DNA of 19,044 nt from Propionibacteriaceae bacterium (GCA_025923975.1 JAICEV010000018.1:1-19044), one strand, 5' to 3'. Shown: positions 5,967-14,366, counted from the first letter of the stretch. Numbers and translations are program-made. Notes: generated by a model from the sequence alone, not told the origin.

Positions 5967-8537
5967 GTGAGCACTACCACCACCCTCACGCATTGCCCGT
6001 ACTGCTCGCTGCAGTGCGGTATTTCCTTGACCCGCGCAGCGGAGCGGGGGGTTCAAGGGGGGTCGTCCCCTTCTGCTCAACAACTCGCCGGGAACCGCCC
6101 GGCGACTTTGCAACCACACCACGACTTCCCCACCAACCGAGGAGGACTGTGTTCCAAGGGCTGGACGGCCGCGACGCTTCTTGATCATCCGCAGCGGCTC
6201 TTGACGCCCCTGATGCGCACTAGGCCTGGCGATCGGACCAGCGAATTTCGTGCTGCGTCATGGGATGAGGCGCTCAGCCTCATTGTCTCCAAGATCATCG
6301 AGCTGCAGGCCACCTACGGCCGTGATGCGATCGGATGCTTCGGTGGTGGTGGCCTCACCAACGAGAAGGCGTACGCCTTCGGCAAGTTCGCACGTGTCGC
6401 GCTGCGGACATCAATGATCGACTACAACGGACGCTTCTGTATGTCATCGGCCGCCGCGGCCGCCAACCGAGCGTTCGGAGTTGATCGGGGACTGCCCTTT
6501 CCACTGGCCGACATCGCAGAAGCCGAGACCATACTGCTTGTTGGATCCAACCCCGCCGCGACCATGCCCCCGGCCATGCAGTTCTTCGATGCAGGCCGGG
6601 CGGCCGGCGCCACCCATATCGTCGTCGACCCGCGAAGAACCGCAACCGCGCAGGGCTCCACCCGACACCTCGCGCCATGGCCAGGCACCGACCTCGCGCT
6701 GGCGACCGGTCTGCTCCATTTGGCGATCAAGCAGGATCGGGTGGACCGGGACTACATTGCCGCTCGTACCAAGGGTTTCCCTACGGTGCAGGCCAGTGTT
6801 GCCGCCTACTGGCCAGACCGCGTGGAGCGAATCACCGGGGTTCCGGTCGCGGAATTGTTTGAGACAGTCGAAGCCCTCACTACGGCGCGCACGGCGATGA
6901 TCTTGACTGCCAGAGGCGCTGAACAGCACAGCTCCGGTACCGAAACCACGCAGGCATTCATGAATCTGGCGCTGGCGCTTGGCCTGCCCGGTAGGCCGGG
7001 TTCGGGATACGGAACGATCACGGGCCAGGGCAATGGCCAAGGTGGACGGGAGCATGGTCAGAAGGCTGATCAGCTCCCCGGCTATCGCAGGCTGACCGAC
7101 CCGGCCGACCGAGCCTACGTCGCAGGCGTGTGGGGCGTCGATCCTGAGGAACTGCCGAAACCAGGCTTGTCGGCGTTCGAAATGTTGGACCGAATCGGCA
7201 CGCCGGGTGGCGTCCACGCGCTGCTGGTGTTGGCATCCAACATCGCCGTCTCAGCACCGGATGCGAACCGAGTGATCGATCGGCTGCGTGCTTTGGATTT
7301 GCTGGTGGTCTCCGACATCTTTTTGTCCGAAACCGCTGAGCTCGCCGACGTCGTGCTTCCTACTGCCCAGTGGGCTGAAGAGGAAGGCACGATGACCAAC
7401 CTTGAGGGACGGGTGATCCGTCGTCGCCGAGCCCTGCCTCCTCCAGCGGGTGTCTTTGACGACTTGTGGCTGATCAAGGAACTGGCCGATCGGCTCGGTC
7501 GTGGCAGTCATTTCTCCGCCGATCCGCGCGAGGTCTTCGCCGAACTGCGGCTGGCTACTGCTGGTGGCATTGCCGACTATGCCGGCATCAGCTACGAGCG
7601 AATCGATGCGCAGCAGGGCGTCTTCTGGCCGTGCCCAACCGAAGATCATCCAGGTACGCCGAGGTTGTTCACTGATCGTTTCCCAACCCCCGACGGCCGC
7701 GCCAACTTCATCAGAACCGAGTATCACGAGCCGGAGGAGCGTCCTGATCACGACTACCCGTATGTCTTGACGACGGGTCGTCTTATGGCCCAGTACCAGA
7801 GCGGTACCCAGACCCGTCGGGTCTCCAGCCCGTCGCAGGCACAGGTGCAGCCGGAGGCGCAGATGCACCCCGACCTCGCCCGCCACTTGGAGATCGGTAA
7901 TGCGGACATTGTTCAACTCAGCACGCGTCGTGGCAGCGCAGCCTTCCGGGCAGTGATCAACGCCGACATAAGACAAGACGTGGTATTCGTCCCCTTCCAT
8001 TGGGGCGGCGCCTCAGCCGCCAACGCCCTCACCAACCCAGCACTCGATCCCTACTCGCGGATGCCGGCCTTCAAGGTCTGTGCCGTCGCTGTGCGGCGGC
8101 TCGGCTCACCCGACGATGTTTACCTGCTCAGTTCACCCCCTGCCGCGATCACGGGCGAGCGTGGCGCAAAGAACAGGAAGGCAGCTCACATGATCACCCA
8201 GAATCGTTTCCTGCAAGGGATCTATCCCTTCGAGGGCGCCGGGCTCGACAAGCCGGTACCGATCAGTGCCGACCTCAGCTACCTGATTCCCGACGGCGTA
8301 ATCAGCCAGGCACTCTACTTCCGGGGCGGCAACACCACCGATGAGCTGATCACCGTTGTCCTGATGCGCGACGGAGTGCCGATGCGGTACTTCCCGGTCG
8401 GAGCCAAAAGTGATGTACACGTCCCGCTGCGAGTCGTGGAAGACATTGACGGCGGCTCGGTCGTGGAGTTGCAGATGGTCGCACCCCTTGGCCTGACCGG
8501 CCATGTTGTTGTCGATCTTGGATTGGTGGAGCATTGA
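5967..8537 (+). CDS. nasA: Assimilatory nitrate reductase catalytic subunit with extra C-terminal domain
   Basis: 856-residue molybdopterin oxidoreductase that reduces nitrate to nitrite in the cytoplasm. The N-terminal 4Fe-4S motif is CPYCSLQCG with a distant fourth cysteine in GGLCSKGW (Cys10, 13, 17, 62). Moco-binding segments follow (GCFGGGGLTNEKAYAFGKFAR, YNGRFCMSSAAAA, LVGSNPAATMP, VVDPRRTATA, and the C-terminal YPYVLTTGRLMAQYQSGTQ). There is no twin-arginine signal, consistent with an assimilatory enzyme. Typical Nas catalytic proteins end near residue 720; here ~130 more residues follow. They contain no cysteine, so they are not the 2Fe-2S extension of Klebsiella NasA, and they could be translated separately from ATG 8190. 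Start is GTG 5967, the only usual start in frame; the AGAAGG abuts it with no spacer, so initiation may be leaderless. Its stop overlaps the nirB ATG. Confidence 0.93.
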   Translation: MSTTTTLTHCPYCSLQCGISLTRAAERGVQGGSSPSAQQLAGNRPATLQPHHDFPTNRGGLCSKGWTAATLLDHPQRLLTPLMRTRPGDRTSEFRAASWDEALSLIVSKIIELQATYGRDAIGCFGGGGLTNEKAYAFGKFARVALRTSMIDYNGRFCMSSAAAAANRAFGVDRGLPFPLADIAEAETILLVGSNPAATMPPAMQFFDAGRAAGATHIVVDPRRTATAQGSTRHLAPWPGTDLALATGLLHLAIKQDRVDRDYIAARTKGFPTVQASVAAYWPDRVERITGVPVAELFETVEALTTARTAMILTARGAEQHSSGTETTQAFMNLALALGLPGRPGSGYGTITGQGNGQGGREHGQKADQLPGYRRLTDPADRAYVAGVWGVDPEELPKPGLSAFEMLDRIGTPGGVHALLVLASNIAVSAPDANRVIDRLRALDLLVVSDIFLSETAELADVVLPTAQWAEEEGTMTNLEGRVIRRRRALPPPAGVFDDLWLIKELADRLGRGSHFSADPREVFAELRLATAGGIADYAGISYERIDAQQGVFWPCPTEDHPGTPRLFTDRFPTPDGRANFIRTEYHEPEERPDHDYPYVLTTGRLMAQYQSGTQTRRVSSPSQAQVQPEAQMHPDLARHLEIGNADIVQLSTRRGSAAFRAVINADIRQDVVFVPFHWGGASAANALTNPALDPYSRMPAFKVCAVAVRRLGSPDDVYLLSSPPAAITGERGAKNRKAAHMITQNRFLQGIYPFEGAGLDKPVPISADLSYLIPDGVISQALYFRGGNTTDELITVVLMRDGVPMRYFPVGAKSDVHVPLRVVEDIDGGSVVELQMVAPLGLTGHVVVDLGLVEH
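8190..8537 (+). CDS. Possible internal start: separately translated C-terminal domain of NasA (115 residues)
   Basis: An in-frame ATG at 8190 is preceded by AGGAAGG (8175-8181) with an eight-base spacer, better than the signal at the nasA start itself. The 115-residue segment (starts MITQNRFLQGIYPFEGAGLD, ends VVVDLGLVEH) looks like a compact mainly beta domain, with YFRGGNTTDELITVVLMRDG and RYFPVGAKSDVHVPLRVVED. I do not recognise a named family. It may be an ancestral small gene now fused in frame to nasA, still able to be made on its own. This overlaps the nasA entry and is reported as an alternative product. Confidence 0.35.
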   Translation: MITQNRFLQGIYPFEGAGLDKPVPISADLSYLIPDGVISQALYFRGGNTTDELITVVLMRDGVPMRYFPVGAKSDVHVPLRVVEDIDGGSVVELQMVAPLGLTGHVVVDLGLVEH

Positions 8538-11086
8538 TGACAACGCTTATCCAACGCCCAGATGAGGGCCTGGCCGGCGAGAACAGTCGGCGGCGTCTGA
8601 TTGTGATCGGCAATGGCATGGCCGGTGCCCGGGTCGTAGAGGAGATACTCGCTCGCGGCGGAGCGACACAGTTCTCGATCACGATGTTCGGCGACGAGCC
8701 CTACGGAAACTACAACCGGATCATGCTCAGCCACGTCCTCTCTGGAGAGGAGTCTCACGAGGACATCTTCCTGAACTCGCTCGAGTGGTACATCGAAAAC
8801 AGCATCACCCTGCACACCGGCGTCCGCGTGCAACGCATTGATCGCTTTGCGAAAGTGGTGTTCTCCGATGACGGGCAGATCACTCCTTACGACGAGTTGA
8901 TCGTCGCCACCGGCAGTCGGTCGTTCATGCCACCAATGGATGGCCTTTACACTCCACGCGGATCACTGCTTCCTGGTCTATTCGCCTTCCGGACCATTGA
9001 TGACACTCGCGGCATGATCGACTACGCCACCCGCGATGATCACCGTCGAGCCGTCGTGATCGGCGGCGGCCTGCTCGGGCTGGAAGCCGCGAGGGGCCTG
9101 CAGAACCATGGCATCGAGGTCGACGTCGTTCATTCCGGACGCTGGCTGATGAATGCTCAGCTGGGGCGCGAAGGCGGAGAGGTGTTACGCCGCAGCATGG
9201 CCCAGCTCGGAGTGGGAATCTTCACCAACAACCGGGTAGTCAGCATTTGGGGTCCCGACAAGGTCAAGGCCGTGCGACTGCGGGACGAGACCGAGATCCA
9301 CTGCGATCTTGTGGTGGTCGCCGCGGGAATCAGGCCGAACACCGATGTCGCGACAACAAGCGGCTTCACCGTCGAACGGGCAATTGTGGTCGACGATCAG
9401 ATGCGTACCGTCGATGACGACCACGTATTCGCAGTGGGGGAGTGCGTGCAGCATCGCGGTGAGGTCTACGGTTTGGTCGCACCGCTGTGGGAGCAGGCCG
9501 TCGTGCTCGCCGACGTGATCACCGGCAGCAACCCGCAGGCCGCATATCTGGGCTCCAGGACGGCCACCAAGCTCAAGGTCGCCGGCGTCGAGGTGGCAGC
9601 AATGGGGCTGACCGAACCCGAGCGGGAGACGGATGAACACATCATCTTCTCAGAGCCGAGGCGGGGCATCTTCAAATCCGTCGTGATCCGCGATGGCAAG
9701 ATCATCGGCGCGACTCTGCTGGGTGACAGCAAGAAGCTGGCATTCCTGCAGCAGGCCTTCGATCGCGGCCTGCCGCTGCCCGAAGAGCGGGTAGAGCTGC
9801 TGTTCGATCTGGGCGGTCCACCTGCCGAAGTGGGAGTCGCGGAGCTCGCCGAGGACGCACAAATCTGCAACTGCAACGGTGTCTGCAAATCCACCATCGT
9901 GGACACCGTCAAGGGCGGCTGCAAGACGGTCTCTGGTGTCATGGACGCGACCCGAGCTGGGAAAGGTTGTGGCTCCTGTAAGGGACTGGTCGCACAGCTG
10001 GTCGAGTACGCGGCAGGTGGCGGTGTCGAGGAGGACCCATCAGCGCACTACTATGTGCCGGGCATTCCCATGGACAAGCCCGCATTGGTGCAGACCATCC
10101 GCGTCCAGGATCTGCGCTCCGTGGCGGAGGTCTTTGCCGCGTTGGCACCAAACGGTGAAGAGGATGCTAAGTCCAAGATGGGGTTGGCTTCCCTGCTGAA
10201 GCTCATCTGGGGTGCCGAGGCGCCAGATGATCGCGAAGGCCGGTTCATCAATGATCGGGTGCACGCCAATATCCAGAAAGACGGCACCTTCTCCGTCGTC
10301 CCGCAGATGCGTGGCGGTGTCACGACTCCCGAGCAGCTGCGTCGCATTGCCGATGTCGCGGAGAAGTATGCGGTGCCGATGGTCAAGCTCACCGGCGGGC
10401 AACGGATCGACCTACTAGGGATCAAGAAAGAGGACCTACCTAAGGTTTGGGCTGACCTTGGGATGCCGTCGGGCTTCGCGTACGGCAAGTCATTTCGAAC
10501 CGTCAAGACCTGTGTCGGCCAGGAGTTCTGCCGCTTTGGGCTTGCTGACTCCACCAAGCTCGGCGTCGAGCTTGAGACTCGTATGCAGGGTATGGAATCG
10601 CCGGCGAAGATGAAGCTTTCAGTCTCCGGCTGCCCCCGGAACTGCGCCGAGTCTTACGTCAAGGACGTTGGGATTGTTGCGATTGATGGCGGCCGCTGGG
10701 AGGTTTACGTCGGCGGTGCGGCCGGCGCTCATGTCCGAAAGGGCGACCTGCTGGTCACCGTCGATGACGCGGAGACGGCCAAGAAGCTGACCGCCAGGTT
10801 CATCCAGTACTACCGCGAAAACGCGAAATGGCTGGAGCGCACGTACGCGTTTGTGCCTCGCGTAGGACTGGATCGCATCAAGGCCGTGGTAGTCGAGGAC
10901 AGCGAGGGGATCGCCGAACGGCTCGACGCCGCCGTACAAGATCACGTTGACAGCTACGTCGACCCATGGAGTCAGCAAGGCGCCGATCCCGTGACGCCCG
11001 GCCAATTCCGAACTTCACTTCCTCTGGAAGTGCTCCCCACGATGCCGCCGGATCGGGCGGAGCAGTTGCTCGGCGGTGCTTGGTGA
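8537..11086 (+). CDS. nirB: NAD(P)H-dependent nitrite reductase large subunit
   Basis: 849 residues; reduces nitrite to ammonium using NAD(P)H, FAD, a 2Fe-2S centre and siroheme/4Fe-4S. The N-terminal flavoprotein part shows VIGNGMAGARVVEEIL and the second nucleotide site VVIGGGLLGLEAARGL. A BFD-like 2Fe-2S domain starts at CNCNGVC (Cys444, 446, 450) and ends at GKGCGSC. The sulfite/nitrite reductase half-domains follow, with cluster/siroheme ligands TCVGQEFC (Cys659, 665) and SGCPRNC (Cys699, 703). Start ATG 8537 overlaps the nasA TGA (TGATG) and has GGTGGAG five bases upstream; the TTG at 8534 is less likely. Its stop overlaps the nirD start. The operon order nasA-nirB-nirD-narK with overlapping starts and stops points to translational coupling. 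All expected ligands are present and length is typical. Confidence 0.97.
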   Translation: MTTLIQRPDEGLAGENSRRRLIVIGNGMAGARVVEEILARGGATQFSITMFGDEPYGNYNRIMLSHVLSGEESHEDIFLNSLEWYIENSITLHTGVRVQRIDRFAKVVFSDDGQITPYDELIVATGSRSFMPPMDGLYTPRGSLLPGLFAFRTIDDTRGMIDYATRDDHRRAVVIGGGLLGLEAARGLQNHGIEVDVVHSGRWLMNAQLGREGGEVLRRSMAQLGVGIFTNNRVVSIWGPDKVKAVRLRDETEIHCDLVVVAAGIRPNTDVATTSGFTVERAIVVDDQMRTVDDDHVFAVGECVQHRGEVYGLVAPLWEQAVVLADVITGSNPQAAYLGSRTATKLKVAGVEVAAMGLTEPERETDEHIIFSEPRRGIFKSVVIRDGKIIGATLLGDSKKLAFLQQAFDRGLPLPEERVELLFDLGGPPAEVGVAELAEDAQICNCNGVCKSTIVDTVKGGCKTVSGVMDATRAGKGCGSCKGLVAQLVEYAAGGGVEEDPSAHYYVPGIPMDKPALVQTIRVQDLRSVAEVFAALAPNGEEDAKSKMGLASLLKLIWGAEAPDDREGRFINDRVHANIQKDGTFSVVPQMRGGVTTPEQLRRIADVAEKYAVPMVKLTGGQRIDLLGIKKEDLPKVWADLGMPSGFAYGKSFRTVKTCVGQEFCRFGLADSTKLGVELETRMQGMESPAKMKLSVSGCPRNCAESYVKDVGIVAIDGGRWEVYVGGAAGAHVRKGDLLVTVDDAETAKKLTARFIQYYRENAKWLERTYAFVPRVGLDRIKAVVVEDSEGIAERLDAAVQDHVDSYVDPWSQQGADPVTPGQFRTSLPLEVLPTMPPDRAEQLLGGAW

Positions 11087-11412
11087 GTGGAACAGGCCTT
11101 GCCGCTGGCGTCGCATACTCCTGCGGCCCGGTCGAGGCGATCCCGTATGGCGAAGGTCGAGCCTTTGCAGTCGGAGGTCATCAGGTCGCCGTGTTCCGCA
11201 AGCGGGACGGCACCCTTCGTGCTCTGTCGGCAGTTTGCCCTCACAAGGGCGGGCCAATTGCCGACGGGCAGATCGACAACAAAGTCGTACTGTGCCCGCT
11301 CCATCTGAACGCCTTTGAGTTAGACACCGGATGTTCGACCACCGGCGCCGCACCGCTGCGGATCTACCCGGTGTACCTCGAGGACGGCGAGATCGTCGTC
11401 TTCGTGTCCTGA
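11083..11412 (+). CDS. nirD: Nitrite reductase small subunit, Rieske type
   Basis: 109-residue partner of NirB with a Rieske 2Fe-2S fold. The ligands are intact: CPH at Cys52/His54 and CPLH at Cys71/His74, spaced as in Rieske proteins. The E. coli NirD lacks these residues, so this subunit belongs to the ligand-retaining kind and may carry electrons itself. The start is GTG 11083, overlapping the nirB stop (GTGA); longer in-frame extensions would run back into nirB and are unlikely. A CGGCGG-like sequence lies about eight bases upstream. It ends 33 bases before narK. Confidence 0.93.
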   Translation: MSGTGLAAGVAYSCGPVEAIPYGEGRAFAVGGHQVAVFRKRDGTLRALSAVCPHKGGPIADGQIDNKVVLCPLHLNAFELDTGCSTTGAAPLRIYPVYLEDGEIVVFVS

Positions 11413-11445
11413 GCCCGTACCTCCGAGACCAGGCAGGGAATGATC

Positions 11446-12825
11446 ATGAGCGATGTCAACATCACTACCTCCACGACCACAGCCGCCAGGCGTCGGCTAG
11501 GCAGCCGATGGATCGACGACTGGCGGCCCGAAGACGGCGAATTCTGGAACACCATCGGTAGGACCGTCGCTCGCCGCAACCTGATCTACTCGGTCTTCAG
11601 CGAGCACATCGGGTTTTCCGTATGGAGCATCTGGTCGGTACTGGTGCTCTTCCTCGGCCCGAACTACGGCTTCGATCCGGCCGAGAAGTTCTTGCTGACA
11701 GCGGCCCCAACGCTGGTGGGTGGGTTGCTACGGCTGCCCTACACCTTCGCCGTTGGGAAGTTCGGCGGCCGGAACTGGACGATCGTGTCTGCCCTGCTGC
11801 TCCTGGTGCCGTCGATCATGATCGCGATCGTGCTCAAGCCCGGTGTCTCATTCAGCACGCTGTTGATCGTGTCGCTCTTCGCCGGTGTTGGCGGCGGCAA
11901 CTTCGCGTCCTCGATGACCAATATCAACGCCTTCTACCCGTCGCGATTCAAGGGCTGGGCTCTGGGAGTGAACGCCGGTGGCGGAAACCTCCGCGTGCCG
12001 GCCGTTCAGCTGGTCGGCCTGCTGGTCTTGGCAACGCTCGGCACTCAGCATCCCAGAGCGGTGGTCGCCAGCTACCTCCCATTGATCATCTTGGCGGCGA
12101 TCGGCGCGATGGTGAAGATGGACAACCTGAGCGCAAACAGCAATACCAGGGGTGCGATTCGTGAGGTGTGCCGGCATTCAGAGACCTGGATCATGTCGTT
12201 GCTCTATATCGGGACCTTCGGGTCGTTCATTGGATTCGGGTTCGCGTTCGGTCAGGTGCTGCTGGTCCAGTTCCCCGAGCAGTTCCCACAGCCGGTGAGG
12301 GCAGCGGCGCTGACCTTCCTCGGCCCCTTGCTGGGCTCTCTGATCCGTCCATTCGGTGGCGCCTTGGCCGACCGTTTCAAGGGCTCGGTGGTGACGTTCT
12401 TCAACTTCATTGCGATGGCGATCGGCGCGCTGATCGTGTTGACAGCCTCCCAGATCAACTCGCTGCCGTTGTTCATCCTCGGCTTTGTGATGCTGTTCAT
12501 CCTTAGCGGGATTGGCAACGGGTCGACGTACAAGATGATCCCCGCGATCTTCCACGCCAAGGCGCAGCTCGAAGTCGGGGCTGGACTTGATCTTGCAGAG
12601 GCTGATCGTCGTGCGACGCGACGGGCCGGGGCATTGATCGGATTAGCTGGCGCGATCGGCGCGCTCGGTGGCGTCATGGTCAACCTGGCCTTCCGACAGT
12701 CGTTCCTCACTTTGAAGAACGGCGACGGTGCCTACATCGCTTTCATTGCGTTCTACGCCGTGTGCTGCCTGGTCACCTGGGTCGTCTTCATGCGGCAGCG
12801 TCCTGGGCGGCTGCTCGGCGTCTGA
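11446..12825 (+). CDS. narK: Nitrate/nitrite MFS transporter
   Basis: 459-residue major facilitator, very hydrophobic, compatible with 12 membrane helices. It carries the nitrate-signature region GGGNFASSMTNINAFYPSR followed by KGWALGVNAGGGN, and a second-half counterpart ILSGIGNGSTYKMIPAIF, both typical of NarK/NasA-type porters. A polar N-terminal tail of about 35 residues has RWIDDWRPEDGEFW before the first helix, as in actinobacterial NarK. It should bring nitrate in for NasA and/or exchange nitrite. ATG 11446 was chosen because AGGGA (11435-11439) lies six bases before it; the ATG at 11440 abuts that sequence. It is the last gene of the operon, with only 14 bases before the stop of the convergent NTF2-like gene. 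Confidence 0.95.
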   Translation: MSDVNITTSTTTAARRRLGSRWIDDWRPEDGEFWNTIGRTVARRNLIYSVFSEHIGFSVWSIWSVLVLFLGPNYGFDPAEKFLLTAAPTLVGGLLRLPYTFAVGKFGGRNWTIVSALLLLVPSIMIAIVLKPGVSFSTLLIVSLFAGVGGGNFASSMTNINAFYPSRFKGWALGVNAGGGNLRVPAVQLVGLLVLATLGTQHPRAVVASYLPLIILAAIGAMVKMDNLSANSNTRGAIREVCRHSETWIMSLLYIGTFGSFIGFGFAFGQVLLVQFPEQFPQPVRAAALTFLGPLLGSLIRPFGGALADRFKGSVVTFFNFIAMAIGALIVLTASQINSLPLFILGFVMLFILSGIGNGSTYKMIPAIFHAKAQLEVGAGLDLAEADRRATRRAGALIGLAGAIGALGGVMVNLAFRQSFLTLKNGDGAYIAFIAFYAVCCLVTWVVFMRQRPGRLLGV

Positions 12826-12839
12826 TGCCAACCGAGTTG

Positions 12840-13244
12840 TCAGGAGTACGCGTCGAGTGGAGTGGACACGGCGATCCGGCGCGTGCCGTCCGTCGCCGTG
12901 ACCACCTGGTAAGCGTTGCGTTCCTCGCCTACCGGCGCTCCACTGCCGGCGAGGTTCTCCAGCACGAGACGGCCTACCCAGATGCCGGGTACCTCGACAT
13001 CGGTCACGATGTTGCGGGCACGTACGCCTTGGACTCCGCGACTGCGGTAGAAGTCCTGACCTTGGGTGAAGAAGTCGCGGGACTGCTGAGGGTCGGTGAT
13101 GGCGAGGCACCCCATGGCTGTCACTGCTAGAGATGGGTAGTTGTAGACGGCTGCGAGGCCCTCAATGTTCCCGTCGGTGAGGTAACCGGTATAGCGAGCA
13201 AAGAAGTCGGCGATCGACTCGGTGGCAGTGGTAACCGTTTGCAT
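12840..13244 (-). CDS. NTF2/SnoaL-like small protein
   Basis: 134 residues with the look of an NTF2-like (SnoaL-type) alpha+beta cone: an initial helix (ATESIADFFARYTGYLTDG), then NIEGLAAVYNYPSLAVTAMG, a middle helix (DPQQSRDFFTQGQDFYRSRG) and final strands (IWVGRLVLENLAG, ERNAYQVVTATDGTRRIAVST). Such proteins bind small ligands or catalyse diverse reactions; no specific substrate can be read from the sequence. Start ATG 13244 was chosen: the frame stays open to 13673, but the extension is antisense to the HTH gene and low in complexity. A TAGCGT hexamer (minus strand, 13257-13252) ends seven bases before the ATG, so the mRNA may be leaderless. It is divergent from the HTH gene, which could regulate it. 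Confidence 0.75.
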   Translation of the reverse strand: MQTVTTATESIADFFARYTGYLTDGNIEGLAAVYNYPSLAVTAMGCLAITDPQQSRDFFTQGQDFYRSRGVQGVRARNIVTDVEVPGIWVGRLVLENLAGSGAPVGEERNAYQVVTATDGTRRIAVSTPLDAYS

Positions 13245-13308
13245 GCTGCCGACGCTACGTTCCAATGCCGTCAGGCCCGAGGCGGAGATCCGCGGGTAGT
13301 TTCGCGTT

Positions 13309-13737
13309 GTGGCCTCAGACACCATGCCGGTCAGACGCCTGGCTGCCGAATCGCGCGACAACCACCTCACGCTTCGGCGGGTGGAAAGACAACAGCGGCT
13401 GGTCGAGATTCTGGGTGCAGCCCGGGAGCCGCTGCCTAGTCCCGTGCTGGCGCGACGGCTCGGGGTGGGCCTGCGCACTGTAGAACGAGACCTTGCCAGG
13501 CTCCGCGAATCAGGCGTGCCGATCGAGTCAGTGCCTGGTCCGCATGGAGGCAGCAGGCTGCCTAGGAACACAGCGCCCGATCCAGTACACCTGACATTCG
13601 AGGAGATCCCCGCATTGGTCGCGAGCTTGGCTGCGCTCGGGCCGACAACAACGGACAGCTCCGAGTCTGCCATGCGTGCCCTTGTGCGAGCGATCGCACC
13701 TAGAACTGCTCACGCAGATGGCAGCCTGACCACCTGA
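13309..13737 (+). CDS. Short HTH (DeoR/YafY-like) regulator lacking an effector domain
   Basis: 142 residues. The recognisable part is an HTH_11/DeoR-type DNA-binding domain at about 25-80 (VERQQRLVEILGAARE, PVLARRLGVGLRTVERDLAR, ESGVPIESVPGPHGGSRL), followed by a linker helix region (TFEEIPALVASLAALG). In YafY-type regulators this is followed by a WYL ligand domain, absent here; the frame ends at TGA 13735. It is either a naturally short form or a truncated gene; the bases after the stop did not give an obvious continuation. Start GTG 13309 has no Shine-Dalgarno, but TAGTTT at 13297-13302 lies six bases before it, allowing a leaderless mRNA; ATG 13324 and GTG 13381 are alternatives. It is divergent from the NTF2-like gene across only 64 bases. 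Confidence 0.72.
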   Translation: MASDTMPVRRLAAESRDNHLTLRRVERQQRLVEILGAAREPLPSPVLARRLGVGLRTVERDLARLRESGVPIESVPGPHGGSRLPRNTAPDPVHLTFEEIPALVASLAALGPTTTDSSESAMRALVRAIAPRTAHADGSLTT

Positions 13738-13810
13738 GCGACGATTCGTCGATGCCTCCGAGGCCAGAAAGGTCTCGAGACGCAGCGAGAGCGGCTGGAA
13801 TGATGGCGAC

Positions 13811-14335
13811 GTGGCCACCTACGTAGCCTTCCTTCGTGGAGTGAATCTCGGACCAAACAACAAGATCTCCATGCCGGCGCTGCGGGCCATGGCCGAGGAT
13901 CTCGGATACACCGATGTCGCGACCTATATCAACAGCGGCAATTTGATCATCAGTTCGCCCAAGAAGGCAGCGCCCCTAGAACGGGAGATCTCGAACGCGA
14001 TCAAGAAGACCTTCGGGCGCCAGATCGATGTCGCAGTGCGGACCCAGGCTCAACTGAAGAAGATCTTGGCCGAGAACCCTTATCCGGACGGCAATCCAAG
14101 CCAAGTCACGGTTGCCTTCCTGATGAAGCCGCCGCCTGCTGACGCAAAAGACAAGGTAGCCGCGGTGGCCACAGACTCTGAACCCTTCAAGTTCGCTGGC
14201 CAGGAGGTCTACGTCAACTACTCCCAGGGCATTGGGAAGAGCAAGCTGGCCGAGAAGTTCAGCGCCATCATCGGTGTGAGCTCCACAGTTCGCAATATCC
14301 GGACCGTAGAGAAGGTGCTGGCGCTCTGCGGCTAA
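13811..14335 (+). CDS. DUF1697 family protein
   Basis: 174 residues matching the DUF1697 family along the whole length. Characteristic features are the opening MATYVAFLRGVNLGPNNKI, the segment ATYINSGNLIISS, and the ending in which a conserved glycine/lysine region (VNYSQGIGKSKLAEKF) precedes STVRNIRTVEKVLAL. The function of the family is unknown; members are small, cytoplasmic and widespread in actinobacteria. The start is GTG 13811; the ATG at 13803 is out of frame and closes immediately. No strong ribosome-binding site is visible. It follows the HTH gene by 73 bases and is convergent with the P450 gene, 31 bases away. There is no clear functional link to its neighbours. Confidence 0.88.
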   Translation: MATYVAFLRGVNLGPNNKISMPALRAMAEDLGYTDVATYINSGNLIISSPKKAAPLEREISNAIKKTFGRQIDVAVRTQAQLKKILAENPYPDGNPSQVTVAFLMKPPPADAKDKVAAVATDSEPFKFAGQEVYVNYSQGIGKSKLAEKFSAIIGVSSTVRNIRTVEKVLALCG

Positions 14336-14348
14336 TGACCGCCGGTCA
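14336..14348. terminator. Small hairpin between the convergent DUF1697 and P450 genes
   Basis: TGACC-GCC-GGTCA forms a five-base-pair stem with a three-base loop right after the DUF1697 stop. There is no T run on either strand, so as a terminator it is weak; its placement between two convergent stops is the only support. Confidence 0.2.
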
Positions 14349-14366
14349 AGGGACTCAGAAGCAAGA

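Noticed and set aside
6444..8000. Long minus-strand frames (257 and 249 codons) opposite nasA
   Set aside because: Shadows of the nasA coding frame; low-information composition and no motifs.
13245..13673. Extended N-terminus of the NTF2-like gene
   Set aside because: The frame is open but serine/arginine-rich, antisense to the HTH gene, and the NTF2-like fold is complete from ATG 13244.
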